Source of the DNA: an uncultured Jannaschia sp.
GTDB lineage: Bacteria; Pseudomonadota; Alphaproteobacteria; Rhodobacterales; Rhodobacteraceae
Direction of reading: 5' to 3'
Assembly (NCBI RefSeq): GCF_947503795.1
Contig: NZ_CANNEZ010000001.1
Location: forward strand, 1,355,001-1,419,000
Length of the DNA: 64,000 bases
The notes beneath the pieces were generated by a model. It saw nothing but the letters and a program-made list of their open reading frames with translations, was not told the origin of the DNA and ran no database searches. Below, piece by piece: positions 15,799 through 24,104 of this stretch. Made by a program: the position numbers and the translations under genes. Each line of letters begins with the position of its first letter. Positions within the stretch are counted from its first letter, which is position 1.

Positions 15799-17431
15799 CG
15801 CTCCGCGCGCGGTCGAGGACGCGGCGTACCTCTTCGAGGGCCGTCACGCCGCGCCGCGCGAGCCCTTCGGCATGTGCCGCCATCGGCGTGACACCCCGTG
15901 CGGCGGCCAACGCCTCGAGATCGGCTTCGGTGGCGCCCGTCCCGATCCGGGCGGCGATCTCGCGCGTGACCTCCATCACCTCGTAGGTGACCGTCCGTCC
16001 GGCGAACCCGGTGTCGTGGCAGCGCGCGCAGCCGTCGCCGCCGCACGCGTCGCAGGTCTTCCGAAGCAGGCGCTGGGCCACGACCGCCCGGATCGTCGCG
16101 CCGATCAGGTAGTCGTCGATGCCCATATCGACCAGCCGGGTCAGCGCACCCGCCGCGCTGTTGGTGTGCAGCGTCGAGAACACCAGGTGCCCCGTCAGCG
16201 CCGCCTGGATCGCGATCTGCGCGGTGTCCCGGTCCCGGATCTCGCCCACGAGGATGATGTCGGGGTCATGGCGCAGCACCGAGCGGAGCGCGCGCGCGAA
16301 GGTCAGGTCGATCGCGGGCTCGACCTGAAGCTGGGTGATGCCATCGAGGCGGTATTCGACGGGATCCTCGACAGTGAAGATCTTCACGTCGTCCGACTGC
16401 CGCTCGCGCAGGACCGAGTAGAGCGTTGTCGTCTTGCCGCTGCCGGTCGGGCCGGTCACGAGGATGATCCCGTTGGGCACGCGCGCCAACTGGCGCAGGT
16501 GCGCGGCGGCCTCGGGCGCGTAGCCCAGCGCATCGAGGGTCAGCGCCACGCCGGACCGGTCGAGTATGCGGAGAACGAAGGACTCCCCATGCACCGACGG
16601 CAGGATCGAAACACGCAGGTCGATCTCCTGCCCGCGCACGGTGGCGCGCATCCGGCCGTCCTGCGGCATCCGGCGCTCGGCGATGTTCAATCGCGCGAGG
16701 ATCTTGATGCGGGTGGCAATGCCCGGAAGCATCGCGCGGGGCACGGTCTCGACCACGTCGAGCATCCCGTCGCAGCGCATCCGGATGCAGACGTGATCCG
16801 CGCGCGGCTCGATATGGAGGTCGGTCGCGCCCCGGTCGACGGCCGTCTGGATGACCTGCGTGACGAAGCGGATCACGGGCGCCTCGCGGGCGATGTCCTG
16901 CAGGCGTTCGAGGTCCTCGCCGTCGCCGTCCTCGGGAGTGGCGGCGCGCGGGGTCGGCGGAGGTGCGGTGTCCTGACCCGAGAGCATGCGGAGGGCATCG
17001 AGAATGCGGCTCCGGGGACAGACGCGCAGCTCGACCGGCCGGTCGAAGCTGTAGCCGAGGATCTCGGCGCCGTCGGTCGCGAACGGATCCGCGACGGCGA
17101 CGACGAGCGCGTCGTCGGTCATCTCCAGCGGAAGGATCTGGTGGGTGTCGAGGAAGGACAGCCCCGCGCGATCGATCAGCGCGGGGTCGAGTGCGCCCGT
17201 GTCGATCCGCGCCTCGGCAAGGCCGAGAAACGCCGCCATGTGCCGCGCAAGGTCGCTCTCGCGGGCCAGCCCCAGTTCGATCAGCACCGTGTCGGCCGGA
17301 TGGTCGGTCGAAGCGCGGCCGTTGCGGGCACGCTGGCTCGCCTCGGGCCGCAGGACACCCTGGCCTTCCAGATGGGTGAGGAAGCGTTCGAACCCGTCGC
17401 GCGGGGTGTCCGTGCCGGGTCGGATATTCAT
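15779..17431 (-). CDS. gspE: Type II secretion ATPase GspE
   Basis: A 550-residue hexameric ATPase that powers pseudopilus assembly. An N-terminal GspE/MshE domain (about residues 1-150) is followed by the ATPase core, with Walker A GPTGSGKTTTLY, Asp box TVEDPVEYRLDGI, Walker B DIILVGEIRD and His box STLHTNSA. A compact Cys cluster, CDACGGDGCARC, lies near the C-terminus; its CxxC-x4-CxxC spacing is shorter than the CxxC-x29-CxxC of classic GspE and more like the PilB/MshE type, but should still bind zinc. The ATG at 17431 overlaps the gspK stop (ATGA). Confidence 0.94.
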   Translation of the reverse strand: MNIRPGTDTPRDGFERFLTHLEGQGVLRPEASQRARNGRASTDHPADTVLIELGLARESDLARHMAAFLGLAEARIDTGALDPALIDRAGLSFLDTHQILPLEMTDDALVVAVADPFATDGAEILGYSFDRPVELRVCPRSRILDALRMLSGQDTAPPPTPRAATPEDGDGEDLERLQDIAREAPVIRFVTQVIQTAVDRGATDLHIEPRADHVCIRMRCDGMLDVVETVPRAMLPGIATRIKILARLNIAERRMPQDGRMRATVRGQEIDLRVSILPSVHGESFVLRILDRSGVALTLDALGYAPEAAAHLRQLARVPNGIILVTGPTGSGKTTTLYSVLRERQSDDVKIFTVEDPVEYRLDGITQLQVEPAIDLTFARALRSVLRHDPDIILVGEIRDRDTAQIAIQAALTGHLVFSTLHTNSAAGALTRLVDMGIDDYLIGATIRAVVAQRLLRKTCDACGGDGCARCHDTGFAGRTVTYEVMEVTREIAARIGTGATEADLEALAAARGVTPMAAHAEGLARRGVTALEEVRRVLDRARSGGDVGD

Positions 17432-18324
17432 GCCGTCCCCTCCCTGAGATGGACCGTGACGCCCGGACCGAACAGCGCCGCACATCCGGGGATCACGGCG
17501 TCAGGCGGGGCTGCGATCGCGCGTCCGGGGGCGACGCTTCGCTCCAGCGTGATCGCCGCGCCCCGACGCTCCTCGACGATGCGGCCCGAGTAGCCCAGCG
17601 TGTCGTCGCCCGCCCGTACGAAGATGTCGATGCGGACAGGCGTGCCGGAGGATGGCTCGTCCTCCAGAAGGTTGCTGCGGCCCAGCACGGCGGCCAACGG
17701 GGCCGGCAGGCGCGCGGCGGTCGCGCGCGGCTGGTCGGAATGGACGGTGAAGGTGCCCGTCAGGCGGTCGATGGGAAGCTCGGCCAGGACGGGAAAGGCG
17801 TGCAACTCCTCGACCGCCGCGAAGGGGGCCTGCTTGAGGCCGTCGCGCAGTTGATGGTCGGCGAGGGGCGGCGCGTCGTCGTCCGGCGGCGTGCGGTAGG
17901 CGAGGATCGCGTCCGCTTGCTCGGCCGCCGCCGCCGCCGACAGCCCGAGCGACCGGAGCGCCAGCACCAGAAGCTCGCGCCCGGCGGCGTTGAGATCGAC
18001 GAGACCCTGCTGGTCCTGCACCCGGAGGAGGATCGTCAGGTCGCCTTCGCGGCATGCGGCGGGGTTGGCATTGAGCGCAAAGGGCGGGGCGGTCTCGGTG
18101 GCTTCTGCGATGAAGACCGCCCGCGCCGCCACGCGCCCCAGCCCCTCGGCCAAGAGGTCGAGCCGGGCTTCGGCGACGCCGTCGCGCGCCTGATCGAGCC
18201 CCGCGCGTGCGGCGAGGACGAAGCCCGTCATCATGGTCGTGACCACCAGAAGGAACACGACGACCGCCAAGAGGGCGAAGCCGTCCTCGGCGGGCCGGGA
18301 TGCGGGGGGCGCGACCGGCGCCAT
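17428..18324 (-). CDS. gspK: Type II secretion minor pseudopilin GspK
   Basis: A 298-residue protein with a leader ending EDG before FALLAVVVFLLVVTTMMTG. It lacks the Glu at mature position 5 found in the other pseudopilins, which is characteristic of GspK, the tip subunit that needs no shaft partner above it. The SAM-like alpha-helical domain is visible in the middle (LVDLNAAGRELLVLALRSLG, with ILAYRTPPDDD). It abuts the upstream gspC-like gene with no gap and overlaps gspE downstream. Confidence 0.88.
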   Translation of the reverse strand: MAPVAPPASRPAEDGFALLAVVVFLLVVTTMMTGFVLAARAGLDQARDGVAEARLDLLAEGLGRVAARAVFIAEATETAPPFALNANPAACREGDLTILLRVQDQQGLVDLNAAGRELLVLALRSLGLSAAAAAEQADAILAYRTPPDDDAPPLADHQLRDGLKQAPFAAVEELHAFPVLAELPIDRLTGTFTVHSDQPRATAARLPAPLAAVLGRSNLLEDEPSSGTPVRIDIFVRAGDDTLGYSGRIVEERRGAAITLERSVAPGRAIAAPPDAVIPGCAALFGPGVTVHLREGTA

Positions 18325-18849
18325 CTAGGGCCGCGCCCCGTCGCCATGAAGGCCGAGCGGCACGACATGATCGTCCTGACGCACGGTGACGGAGCCCGCG
18401 TCGATCTCGCTGACCGTCCAGTTCCACGCGACCTCGCCCTCGCGGAGCCAGATGGTCTCGAACCCCTCGGGCGCGCCCAGCAGGACGCGCGACTGCCCGT
18501 CCGACCGTGCCACACCGATGAGGCGGGGTGCGATCGGATCGGGTTCGGGCGGCGGGGGCGGTGGGGGCGCCGGCGCGGCGACCACCGGCGGCGGAGGCGG
18601 CGGCGGTGCGGGCGGCGGCTGCCACGGACGGCGCGTCTCGGTGAAGAGCGGGCGGGACAGGACCTGGTTGCGGTCGAGGGCCGCCACGTCCAGCGGACCC
18701 GCATCCTGCGGCGCGGTCTCGGGGCCCGCGTCGGGTCGGGCAGGCGCGTATGGCGAGACGTCGAGGGGCGTCATCGCCACCTCGTGGACCTTCGCCCCGA
18801 TGGCCAGCGCGGCGGCAAGCGCCAGGAGGATGAGGACCACCATCCTCAT
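18325..18849 (-). CDS. gspC: GspC-like type II secretion protein
   Basis: A 174-residue bitopic protein. One N-terminal helix (residues 4-20) is followed by a periplasmic linker with two poly-proline stretches (about residues 77-103), then a small beta domain (RLIGVARSDGQSRVLL to DHVVPLGL) that resembles the homology region of GspC/PulP proteins. GspC couples the inner-membrane platform to the secretin through that domain. No PDZ or coiled-coil domain follows, so this is the short form. Position within the operon supports the call; similarity outside the fold is low. It overlaps gspM by four bases. Confidence 0.7.
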   Translation of the reverse strand: MRMVVLILLALAAALAIGAKVHEVAMTPLDVSPYAPARPDAGPETAPQDAGPLDVAALDRNQVLSRPLFTETRRPWQPPPAPPPPPPPVVAAPAPPPPPPPEPDPIAPRLIGVARSDGQSRVLLGAPEGFETIWLREGEVAWNWTVSEIDAGSVTVRQDDHVVPLGLHGDGARP

Positions 18850-19427
18850 TGCGCGACCTCGAGATCGGGCGGCAGCGCGCCCTCGATCAGAAGCTCCATC
18901 GACAGAATCGTCGGATCGGCCGCGTCGGGGTCGCCCGGCGCGGTCGCAGCGTCGATGCGGGCGGTGCGGATCGTCTGGTAGGGCACCGCGCTCTCGATGG
19001 CGAAGACGGTCTCGACGATCTCGGCATTGGTGCCGCTCATGCGGGCCCGGAGGCCCGCGAACCGGGTTCCGTCGCGTTCCGTGACAGGCGCGTTGCCGAC
19101 GGCCAGAAGGTCGACGCCGCTGGCGGCCGCGATCTCGCCCAGCCGGCCCTGGAACGCGGCTTGGATCAGCGCGGGGCTGGCGCCCGGCAGGAATTCGGGG
19201 GCGTCAGCCGGGCGCGGCGCCGTCGCGCCGGGTGTCGCGGCGATGAGGCGCTGGAGGTTGCCGAGATTGGCCCGTTCCGCCGCGATGCGGTCGGCGGTCG
19301 CGTCGAGCCGGTCGCGCGCCAGCCCCACGGCCCCGGCGACCAGCGCGATCGCCAACACCGGGGCCATGGCGGCCACGGCCAGTCGCAGGGCGCGAGGGGC
19401 GTTGAGAAGGGAGGTGCGGCTATCCAT
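18846..19427 (-). CDS. gspM: GspM-like type II secretion protein
   Basis: A 193-residue protein with a short cytoplasmic N-terminus, one helix (about residues 17-39), a helical segment, and a ferredoxin-like periplasmic domain at the C-terminus. This is the GspM layout, and GspM partners GspL in the platform. The ATG at 19427 is chosen because it overlaps gspL by eight bases and starts MDSRTSLLNAPRALR; an upstream in-frame start would lie deeper inside gspL. GspM is weakly conserved, so the assignment rests on topology and position. Confidence 0.75.
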   Translation of the reverse strand: MDSRTSLLNAPRALRLAVAAMAPVLAIALVAGAVGLARDRLDATADRIAAERANLGNLQRLIAATPGATAPRPADAPEFLPGASPALIQAAFQGRLGEIAAASGVDLLAVGNAPVTERDGTRFAGLRARMSGTNAEIVETVFAIESAVPYQTIRTARIDAATAPGDPDAADPTILSMELLIEGALPPDLEVAQ

Positions 19428-20460
19428 CGGCGCTCGCCGTCTCGAGGGTGATGGTAAAGCGCTCGTCGAGGCTGCCCGCATCGCGGAGCACGGGCTGGGT
19501 AAAGGTCGGCGCGCGAAAGAGGTCCGAGTCCTCGAGAAGGGGGATCAGCCGCGCCGCGCCCGAGGTCTGGCCCGTCAGCGTGACGGTGCCATCATCGACG
19601 TCGATCCGGGTCAGCCAGGTGCCGTCGGGCAGGGCGAGGGCCAGTTCCTCGAGGATGCGGACGAGCGGGACGGCCTGGCTCTTGGCCTCGCGCACCGAGG
19701 CGATGCGGCCGATCTCTTCGGTGCGGGCGCGCATATCGGCGCGAACCTTCGACGCCTCGGCCTCGGCCGCGGCGATCTCGACACCGAGCGCGTCCAGCGC
19801 CCTGTTCTGCTGCCACGCTGTGACGCCGCCGAGCGCGATCAGCCCGAAAATTGAGGCGGCGACGGCGCCCCAGAAGAGGCGATGCGCCATGCGGCGCATT
19901 CGGGCGGGGCGGCGCAACGCGGCGAGGCTTGGGGCGTCGGCCACGAATACGCCATCGGGCGTCGCCATGGCGAGCCGTCCGATCTCGATACGCGCGGCGG
20001 CAAGACTTGCGCGGATCGGCTCGAACTGGTCGCGCCGCAACAGGAAATAGACGCTGGCTGCGTGGTCCCGACGGTACTCGGGCAGTACGAGGATGCAGTC
20101 TTCCTCGCGCAGCGGCGTCGCGCCCGCGCAATCGATGCGCGCCATCGCGCGCATCCGGCTGCGGGGCAGGCGCAGGGGCGAGAGCTTGCGTTGCAGGTGG
20201 CGGTCCGGCTCGACCACGACATCGACGACGGGCGAGCGCAGCCGCCGCGGCAGCCGCCGGAGCGCGGCACCGATCTCAGCTGGCTTAACCACTTCGGGCG
20301 GGCGGCGCTGTGTCTCGATGGACACACCGGCGCGCGAGACGCGGAGCAGGGGGCGCGCCCCCGCCGCGGCAACCGATCGACGGCGCGACACGAGGGAGGA
20401 CAGCTCCCACGACCACCAGCGGCCGATGTCCGCCACATAGTCGATCACACCTGTAACCAT
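19420..20460 (-). CDS. gspL: GspL-like type II secretion protein (PilN domain)
   Basis: A 346-residue protein that opens the minus-strand gsp operon. A cytoplasmic actin-like region (residues 1-185) precedes one membrane helix (about 195-215, LFWGAVAASIFGLIALGG), a coiled-coil stretch rich in Ala and Glu, and a C-terminal PilN/GspL ferredoxin-like domain (ILEELALALPDGTWLTRIDV). GspL anchors the GspE ATPase. The ATG at 20460 has an AAGGG ribosome-binding site. It faces gspD across a 384-bp gap. Confidence 0.82.
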   Translation of the reverse strand: MVTGVIDYVADIGRWWSWELSSLVSRRRSVAAAGARPLLRVSRAGVSIETQRRPPEVVKPAEIGAALRRLPRRLRSPVVDVVVEPDRHLQRKLSPLRLPRSRMRAMARIDCAGATPLREEDCILVLPEYRRDHAASVYFLLRRDQFEPIRASLAAARIEIGRLAMATPDGVFVADAPSLAALRRPARMRRMAHRLFWGAVAASIFGLIALGGVTAWQQNRALDALGVEIAAAEAEASKVRADMRARTEEIGRIASVREAKSQAVPLVRILEELALALPDGTWLTRIDVDDGTVTLTGQTSGAARLIPLLEDSDLFRAPTFTQPVLRDAGSLDERFTITLETASADG

Positions 20461-20844
20461 TACCCTTTTCGCCCTCTCGGCAGCAGTTCCGTCCCCACGG
20501 TGGAGGCCGAGTATAGCCGATTTTCCCGCGACGGGCAGGCCGTCCGTTCGGCGGGGTTCGGACGGAACACATTCGGGCCCGGATGCATCACTCCGGGGCC
20601 CGTTCCGCGCGAAATGTGCAAAAAACGTGACAGACCGGATGCATCTGTTAACCTCGCTCGCAAAACAACCGGCGAAAATGTCGGAAAGGCGAGGGCGACG
20701 TACGGCCAGAGAATCGGCGCGCCCAAGAGGTTGGCAGCACGTTCAGGCGAGTACAGGCATGTATCACGATGCACCGTTCGGAGGTGGCGACCCGCGGGTT
20801 GCCGATATGACCGCTATGGAACCGGCCCGATACGGGCCGCGACC
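20461..20844. promoter_or_regulatory. Divergent control region of the two gsp operons
   Basis: These 384 bp separate gspL and gspD and must hold both promoters. I found no convincing small gene. An 11-bp direct repeat, CCGGATGCATC, occurs at 20579-20589 and 20635-20645 (start-to-start 56 bp), and the first copy also forms a small hairpin with CTCCGG. Near the gspD side an alternating CCCGATACGGG element lies 15 bp before the start. Confidence 0.5.
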
Positions 20845-22920
20845 ATGAGCGCCCGAACCTGGAAGCGCACCCTCATTGTTGCCACGCTGGCGACGGTTCT
20901 GGCCAGTTGTGCGGGCGACGAGGCCGGCGTCAGCCGTCTCGATACGCTGCTGGGCGGCTTGGGCGCAGGCGATGGCGCCACGCGCACCGCCAACGCCGCG
21001 GGCGGCTGGAGCGGCGTGCCGGGGGCCACGTCGGGCACGGGCCGCACCGGCTCGGGCGTCTTTCTGGGCGCCGGCAATCCACCGATCCGGCGCGAGCCGA
21101 CCTTCGGCGGCGACGAGGGGTTCCAGCTCAACCTCGTGGACGCGCCGATCCCGGCGGCGGCGCAGTTCATCCTCGGCGATACGCTCGACCTAAACTATGT
21201 CGTGGACCCGGACCTGCCGGGCACGATTACCCTCCAGACCAGCTCGCCCGTCAGTCGCGAGGCCCTGATCGACATCTTCGAGATCACCCTCGCCGCCAAC
21301 GGCTACGCCATCGTCGAAAACGCCGACATCTACCGCATCGTGCAGTCGAACGCGGCCATCGCGAACACCCCGCCCGTCAGCGTGCCCGCGCTTCAGGCCA
21401 GCGCGCCGGGCATGCGCGTCCTCGCCGTGCCGCTGGCCTATATCGCGGCCGAGGAGATGCGCGACATCCTCACCCCGATCAGCCAGCCGGGTTCGATCCT
21501 GCGCTTCGACAGCGTGCGCAACTACCTTCTCCTCGCCGGATCGCAGGCGGAACTGTCGTCGATGCTCGATGCCATCTCGGTCTTCGATGTCGACTGGATG
21601 CGCGGCAAGTCCGTGGCGCTCCATCCGCTAAAGGACGCAGCACCCCAGGCGGTCGCCTCGCAGCTTGAGGAGATCTTCCGCAGCTCCGACGGGGCCACGG
21701 CTGACGTGATCCGCTTCGTGCCCAACGAGCAGTTGGGTTCGATCCTCGTCGTGACCTCGCAGCCGCATTACCTGCCGCGTGCGAGCGAATGGATCCGGAA
21801 GCTCGACACGATCGGCGGCGCGGGGTCGGACCGGCTCTTCGTCTATCCGGTGCAGAACCGCCCGGCCGAGGAGTTGGCCCGCGTGCTGCAATCGGTACTG
21901 GGCGGCGGGTCGGACGGCGCGGTCTCGCCCGGTCTGGGCGAGGTCGAGGTGGCCAGCGCCGACGGCGTTGACCCGACCTTCGTGGGCCTGACGGCCGATC
22001 CCGATCTGGGTGCAAGCGTGTCCTCCAGTGTGGTCGCCGATACCGAGAACAACTCCCTTCTCATCAGCGCCACCGCCGAGGAATACCGGCGGCTGGAGCC
22101 CGTCCTGCGGCGGCTCGACACGGTGGCCACGCAGGTCATGCTCGAGGCCGTCATCGTCGAGGTCTCGCTCAACGACACGCTGCGCTTCGGCGTTCGCTGG
22201 TTCCTCGAGAACGGGTCCGCCACACGCGGATTCGACAGCGCGCTCGAGCCGAACTTCCCCGGCTTCTCATGGAACAGCGCGCTGGGCGATTTCCGCTCCA
22301 CCATCAATGCGTTGTCGAGCGTGACGGATGTGAACGTGATCTCGACGCCGACGCTGATGGCGCTGAACAATCAAGAGGCGATCCTCCAGATCGGCGATCA
22401 GGTGCCCGTCGTCACGCGCACCGCCGAGAGCGCCGACGATCCCGACGCGCGTATCGTCAGTGCGGTCGAGCTGCGTGACACGGGCATCATCCTGAACGTC
22501 GTGCCGCGCGTGAACGCCCATGGCGGCGTGCTTCTCGACATCGACCAAGAGGCGAGCCGCGTCGTCGCGACGACGTCGTCCGGGATCGATTCCCCCACGA
22601 TCCAGCAGCGACGCCTGCGGACGCGAGTGTCGGTCATGGACGGGGAATCGGTCGTCCTCGGCGGTCTGATCCAGGAGGGGACGCAGCGCACCAAGAACGG
22701 CGTGCCGGTCCTCAGCGACGTGCCGGTGGTCGGCAATCTCTTCCGCGACCGCCGCGACCGTCGCGAGCGGACGGAGCTTCTGATCTTCGTGCGGCCCCAG
22801 ATCATCCGCGACGCCCATGCCGCACGGCGGGTCAGCGACGAGTTCCGCCAGCGGCTCGACTTCGGCCGCAGCGAGACGCCGCAGCAGCGCCGTCAGCGCG
22901 ATCTTCGCCGCCTGCGCTGA
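20845..22920 (+). CDS. gspD: Type II secretion secretin GspD, with lipobox
   Basis: A 691-residue outer-membrane secretin. It begins with a signal ending in a lipobox, LASC, with Cys at residue 22, so the mature protein should be lipidated. A Gly/Thr-rich linker leads to N0 (about 93-165, FQLNLVDAPIPAAAQFIL), then N1-N3 repeats, and the secretin channel domain (about 430-660) with VISTPTLMALNNQEA and the signature VPVLSDVPVVGNLFR. Classical GspD needs a separate pilotin; lipidated secretins such as HxcQ pilot themselves. No pilotin gene is visible here. The ATG at 20845 is chosen because it starts the signal peptide. Confidence 0.93.
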   Translation: MSARTWKRTLIVATLATVLASCAGDEAGVSRLDTLLGGLGAGDGATRTANAAGGWSGVPGATSGTGRTGSGVFLGAGNPPIRREPTFGGDEGFQLNLVDAPIPAAAQFILGDTLDLNYVVDPDLPGTITLQTSSPVSREALIDIFEITLAANGYAIVENADIYRIVQSNAAIANTPPVSVPALQASAPGMRVLAVPLAYIAAEEMRDILTPISQPGSILRFDSVRNYLLLAGSQAELSSMLDAISVFDVDWMRGKSVALHPLKDAAPQAVASQLEEIFRSSDGATADVIRFVPNEQLGSILVVTSQPHYLPRASEWIRKLDTIGGAGSDRLFVYPVQNRPAEELARVLQSVLGGGSDGAVSPGLGEVEVASADGVDPTFVGLTADPDLGASVSSSVVADTENNSLLISATAEEYRRLEPVLRRLDTVATQVMLEAVIVEVSLNDTLRFGVRWFLENGSATRGFDSALEPNFPGFSWNSALGDFRSTINALSSVTDVNVISTPTLMALNNQEAILQIGDQVPVVTRTAESADDPDARIVSAVELRDTGIILNVVPRVNAHGGVLLDIDQEASRVVATTSSGIDSPTIQQRRLRTRVSVMDGESVVLGGLIQEGTQRTKNGVPVLSDVPVVGNLFRDRRDRRERTELLIFVRPQIIRDAHAARRVSDEFRQRLDFGRSETPQQRRQRDLRRLR

Positions 22921-22935
22921 CGGGCGCGCGGGCGG

Positions 22936-23430
22936 ATGACGGTCGGGATTGTCGTCGCCGGCGGGGCGCTTCTGGCGATCCTCGGCGCGATCGCGGTCAT
23001 CGACCTGCGGACCCGGCGCATTCCCGACCCGCTGAACGTGGCGCTCGCGCTTTCGGGGCTGGCGGCGGCACTGGTGCTCGACGGGCAGGTGCCGTGGCCG
23101 TCGCTGCTTGCGGCGACGGTGGTGGGCGCGGCACTCTGGATCATCGCCGAGATCTTCCGCCGCCGCCGTGGACTGACGGGCCTCGGGCTGGGCGACATCA
23201 AGATGATCGCCGCTGCCGCACTCTGGGTCAGCCCGTGGAACCTGCCGCTCGTGCTCGTGGTCGCGACCGTCGGCGCGCTTGTCGCCGTTGGGGTCGGAGC
23301 GGTCGCGGGGCGCCGGACGGACCGGTTGACGCGCATCCCGTTTGGGCCGTTCATCGGGCTGGGCCTGATGCTGACATGGATCCTCGAACGGTCGGGGCTG
23401 CCAATGCTGGCGCCCGCGGGGGTATGGTAA
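22936..23430 (+). CDS. gspO: Prepilin peptidase, short form (GspO-like, A24 family)
   Basis: A 164-residue polytopic aspartic peptidase. The two catalytic Asp motifs are visible: IDLRTRRIPDPLN near residue 24 and the GLGDIKM motif of type IV prepilin peptidases. It lacks the N-terminal cytosolic Cys domain and N-methylation half of classical PilD/GspO (about 260-290 residues), so it probably cleaves but may not methylate. It starts 15 bp after gspD and ends 1 bp before gspG, which places it with the pseudopilin it would process. Confidence 0.85.
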   Translation: MTVGIVVAGGALLAILGAIAVIDLRTRRIPDPLNVALALSGLAAALVLDGQVPWPSLLAATVVGAALWIIAEIFRRRRGLTGLGLGDIKMIAAAALWVSPWNLPLVLVVATVGALVAVGVGAVAGRRTDRLTRIPFGPFIGLGLMLTWILERSGLPMLAPAGVW

Positions 23431-23431
23431 G

Positions 23432-23887
23432 ATGGATCGCAAGCTATCGAAGACGCGACGGTGTCGGGACGCGGACGCGGAGCGCGATGCGGGCTTCACG
23501 CTGATCGAGCTGCTGGTCGTCCTGTCGATCATCGTCCTCCTTGGCGGCATCGTCGCGCCGCAGGTGCTGCGCTATCTCGGCTCGGCGCGCAGCGAGGCCG
23601 CCCAGACCCAGATCCGCAATATCGAGAGCGCGCTTGAATTGTTCCTGATCGACAACTTCCGCTACCCGACCACCGAGGAGGGGCTCGATGTCCTCGCCGA
23701 ACCGACGCCCGCGCTGGCGGCGCGGTGGAAGGGTCCGTATCTCCAGAATGCCGACGCGCTGGTCGATCCATGGGGAGCCGCGTATATCTACGAAAGCGAC
23801 GATGGCGCGGTCCGAATCACCTCGTTCGGTCGCGACGGCAGCCCCGGTGGAGAGGGCGAAGATCGCGACATTTCGAACAGCAGATAG
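23432..23887 (+). CDS. gspG: Type II secretion major pseudopilin GspG
   Basis: A 151-residue pseudopilin that forms the shaft of the pseudopilus. The prepilin site lies after a longer than usual 21-residue leader: RDAG is followed by FTLIELLVVLSIIVLLGGIV, with Glu at mature position 5. The C-terminal domain carries the GspG hallmarks YPTTEEGLDVL, WKGPYLQNADALVDPWG and a final Asp-rich calcium site (FGRDGSPGGEGEDRDI). It follows the peptidase gene by one base. Confidence 0.95.
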   Translation: MDRKLSKTRRCRDADAERDAGFTLIELLVVLSIIVLLGGIVAPQVLRYLGSARSEAAQTQIRNIESALELFLIDNFRYPTTEEGLDVLAEPTPALAARWKGPYLQNADALVDPWGAAYIYESDDGAVRITSFGRDGSPGGEGEDRDISNSR

Positions 23888-23892
23888 GCATT

Positions 23893-23908
23893 CGGGACCT
23901 TAGTCCCG
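23893..23908 (+). terminator. Short hairpin after gspG
   Basis: A perfect six-base stem CGGGAC/GTCCCG with a CTTA loop lies 6 bp after the gspG stop. No U-tract follows, so termination here is only a possibility. Confidence 0.4.
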
Positions 23909-24104
23909 CCCGTCTCTTGGACCTTCGTCGTGTGGCGTTCGAGACCTTCGACCTCCCCGCAAGTGATTAATCCACCTGTAGGATTGAGACACTCCCGCTG
24001 TCAGGTAGGATTGACGTAGCGTTCGGGGGAACGCCGCGATCCGGCCCTGCCAACCGCCTCGAGACGGTTCGTTCCCTGCGTCCGCGAGTAGTGGGGTATT
24101 GGGT

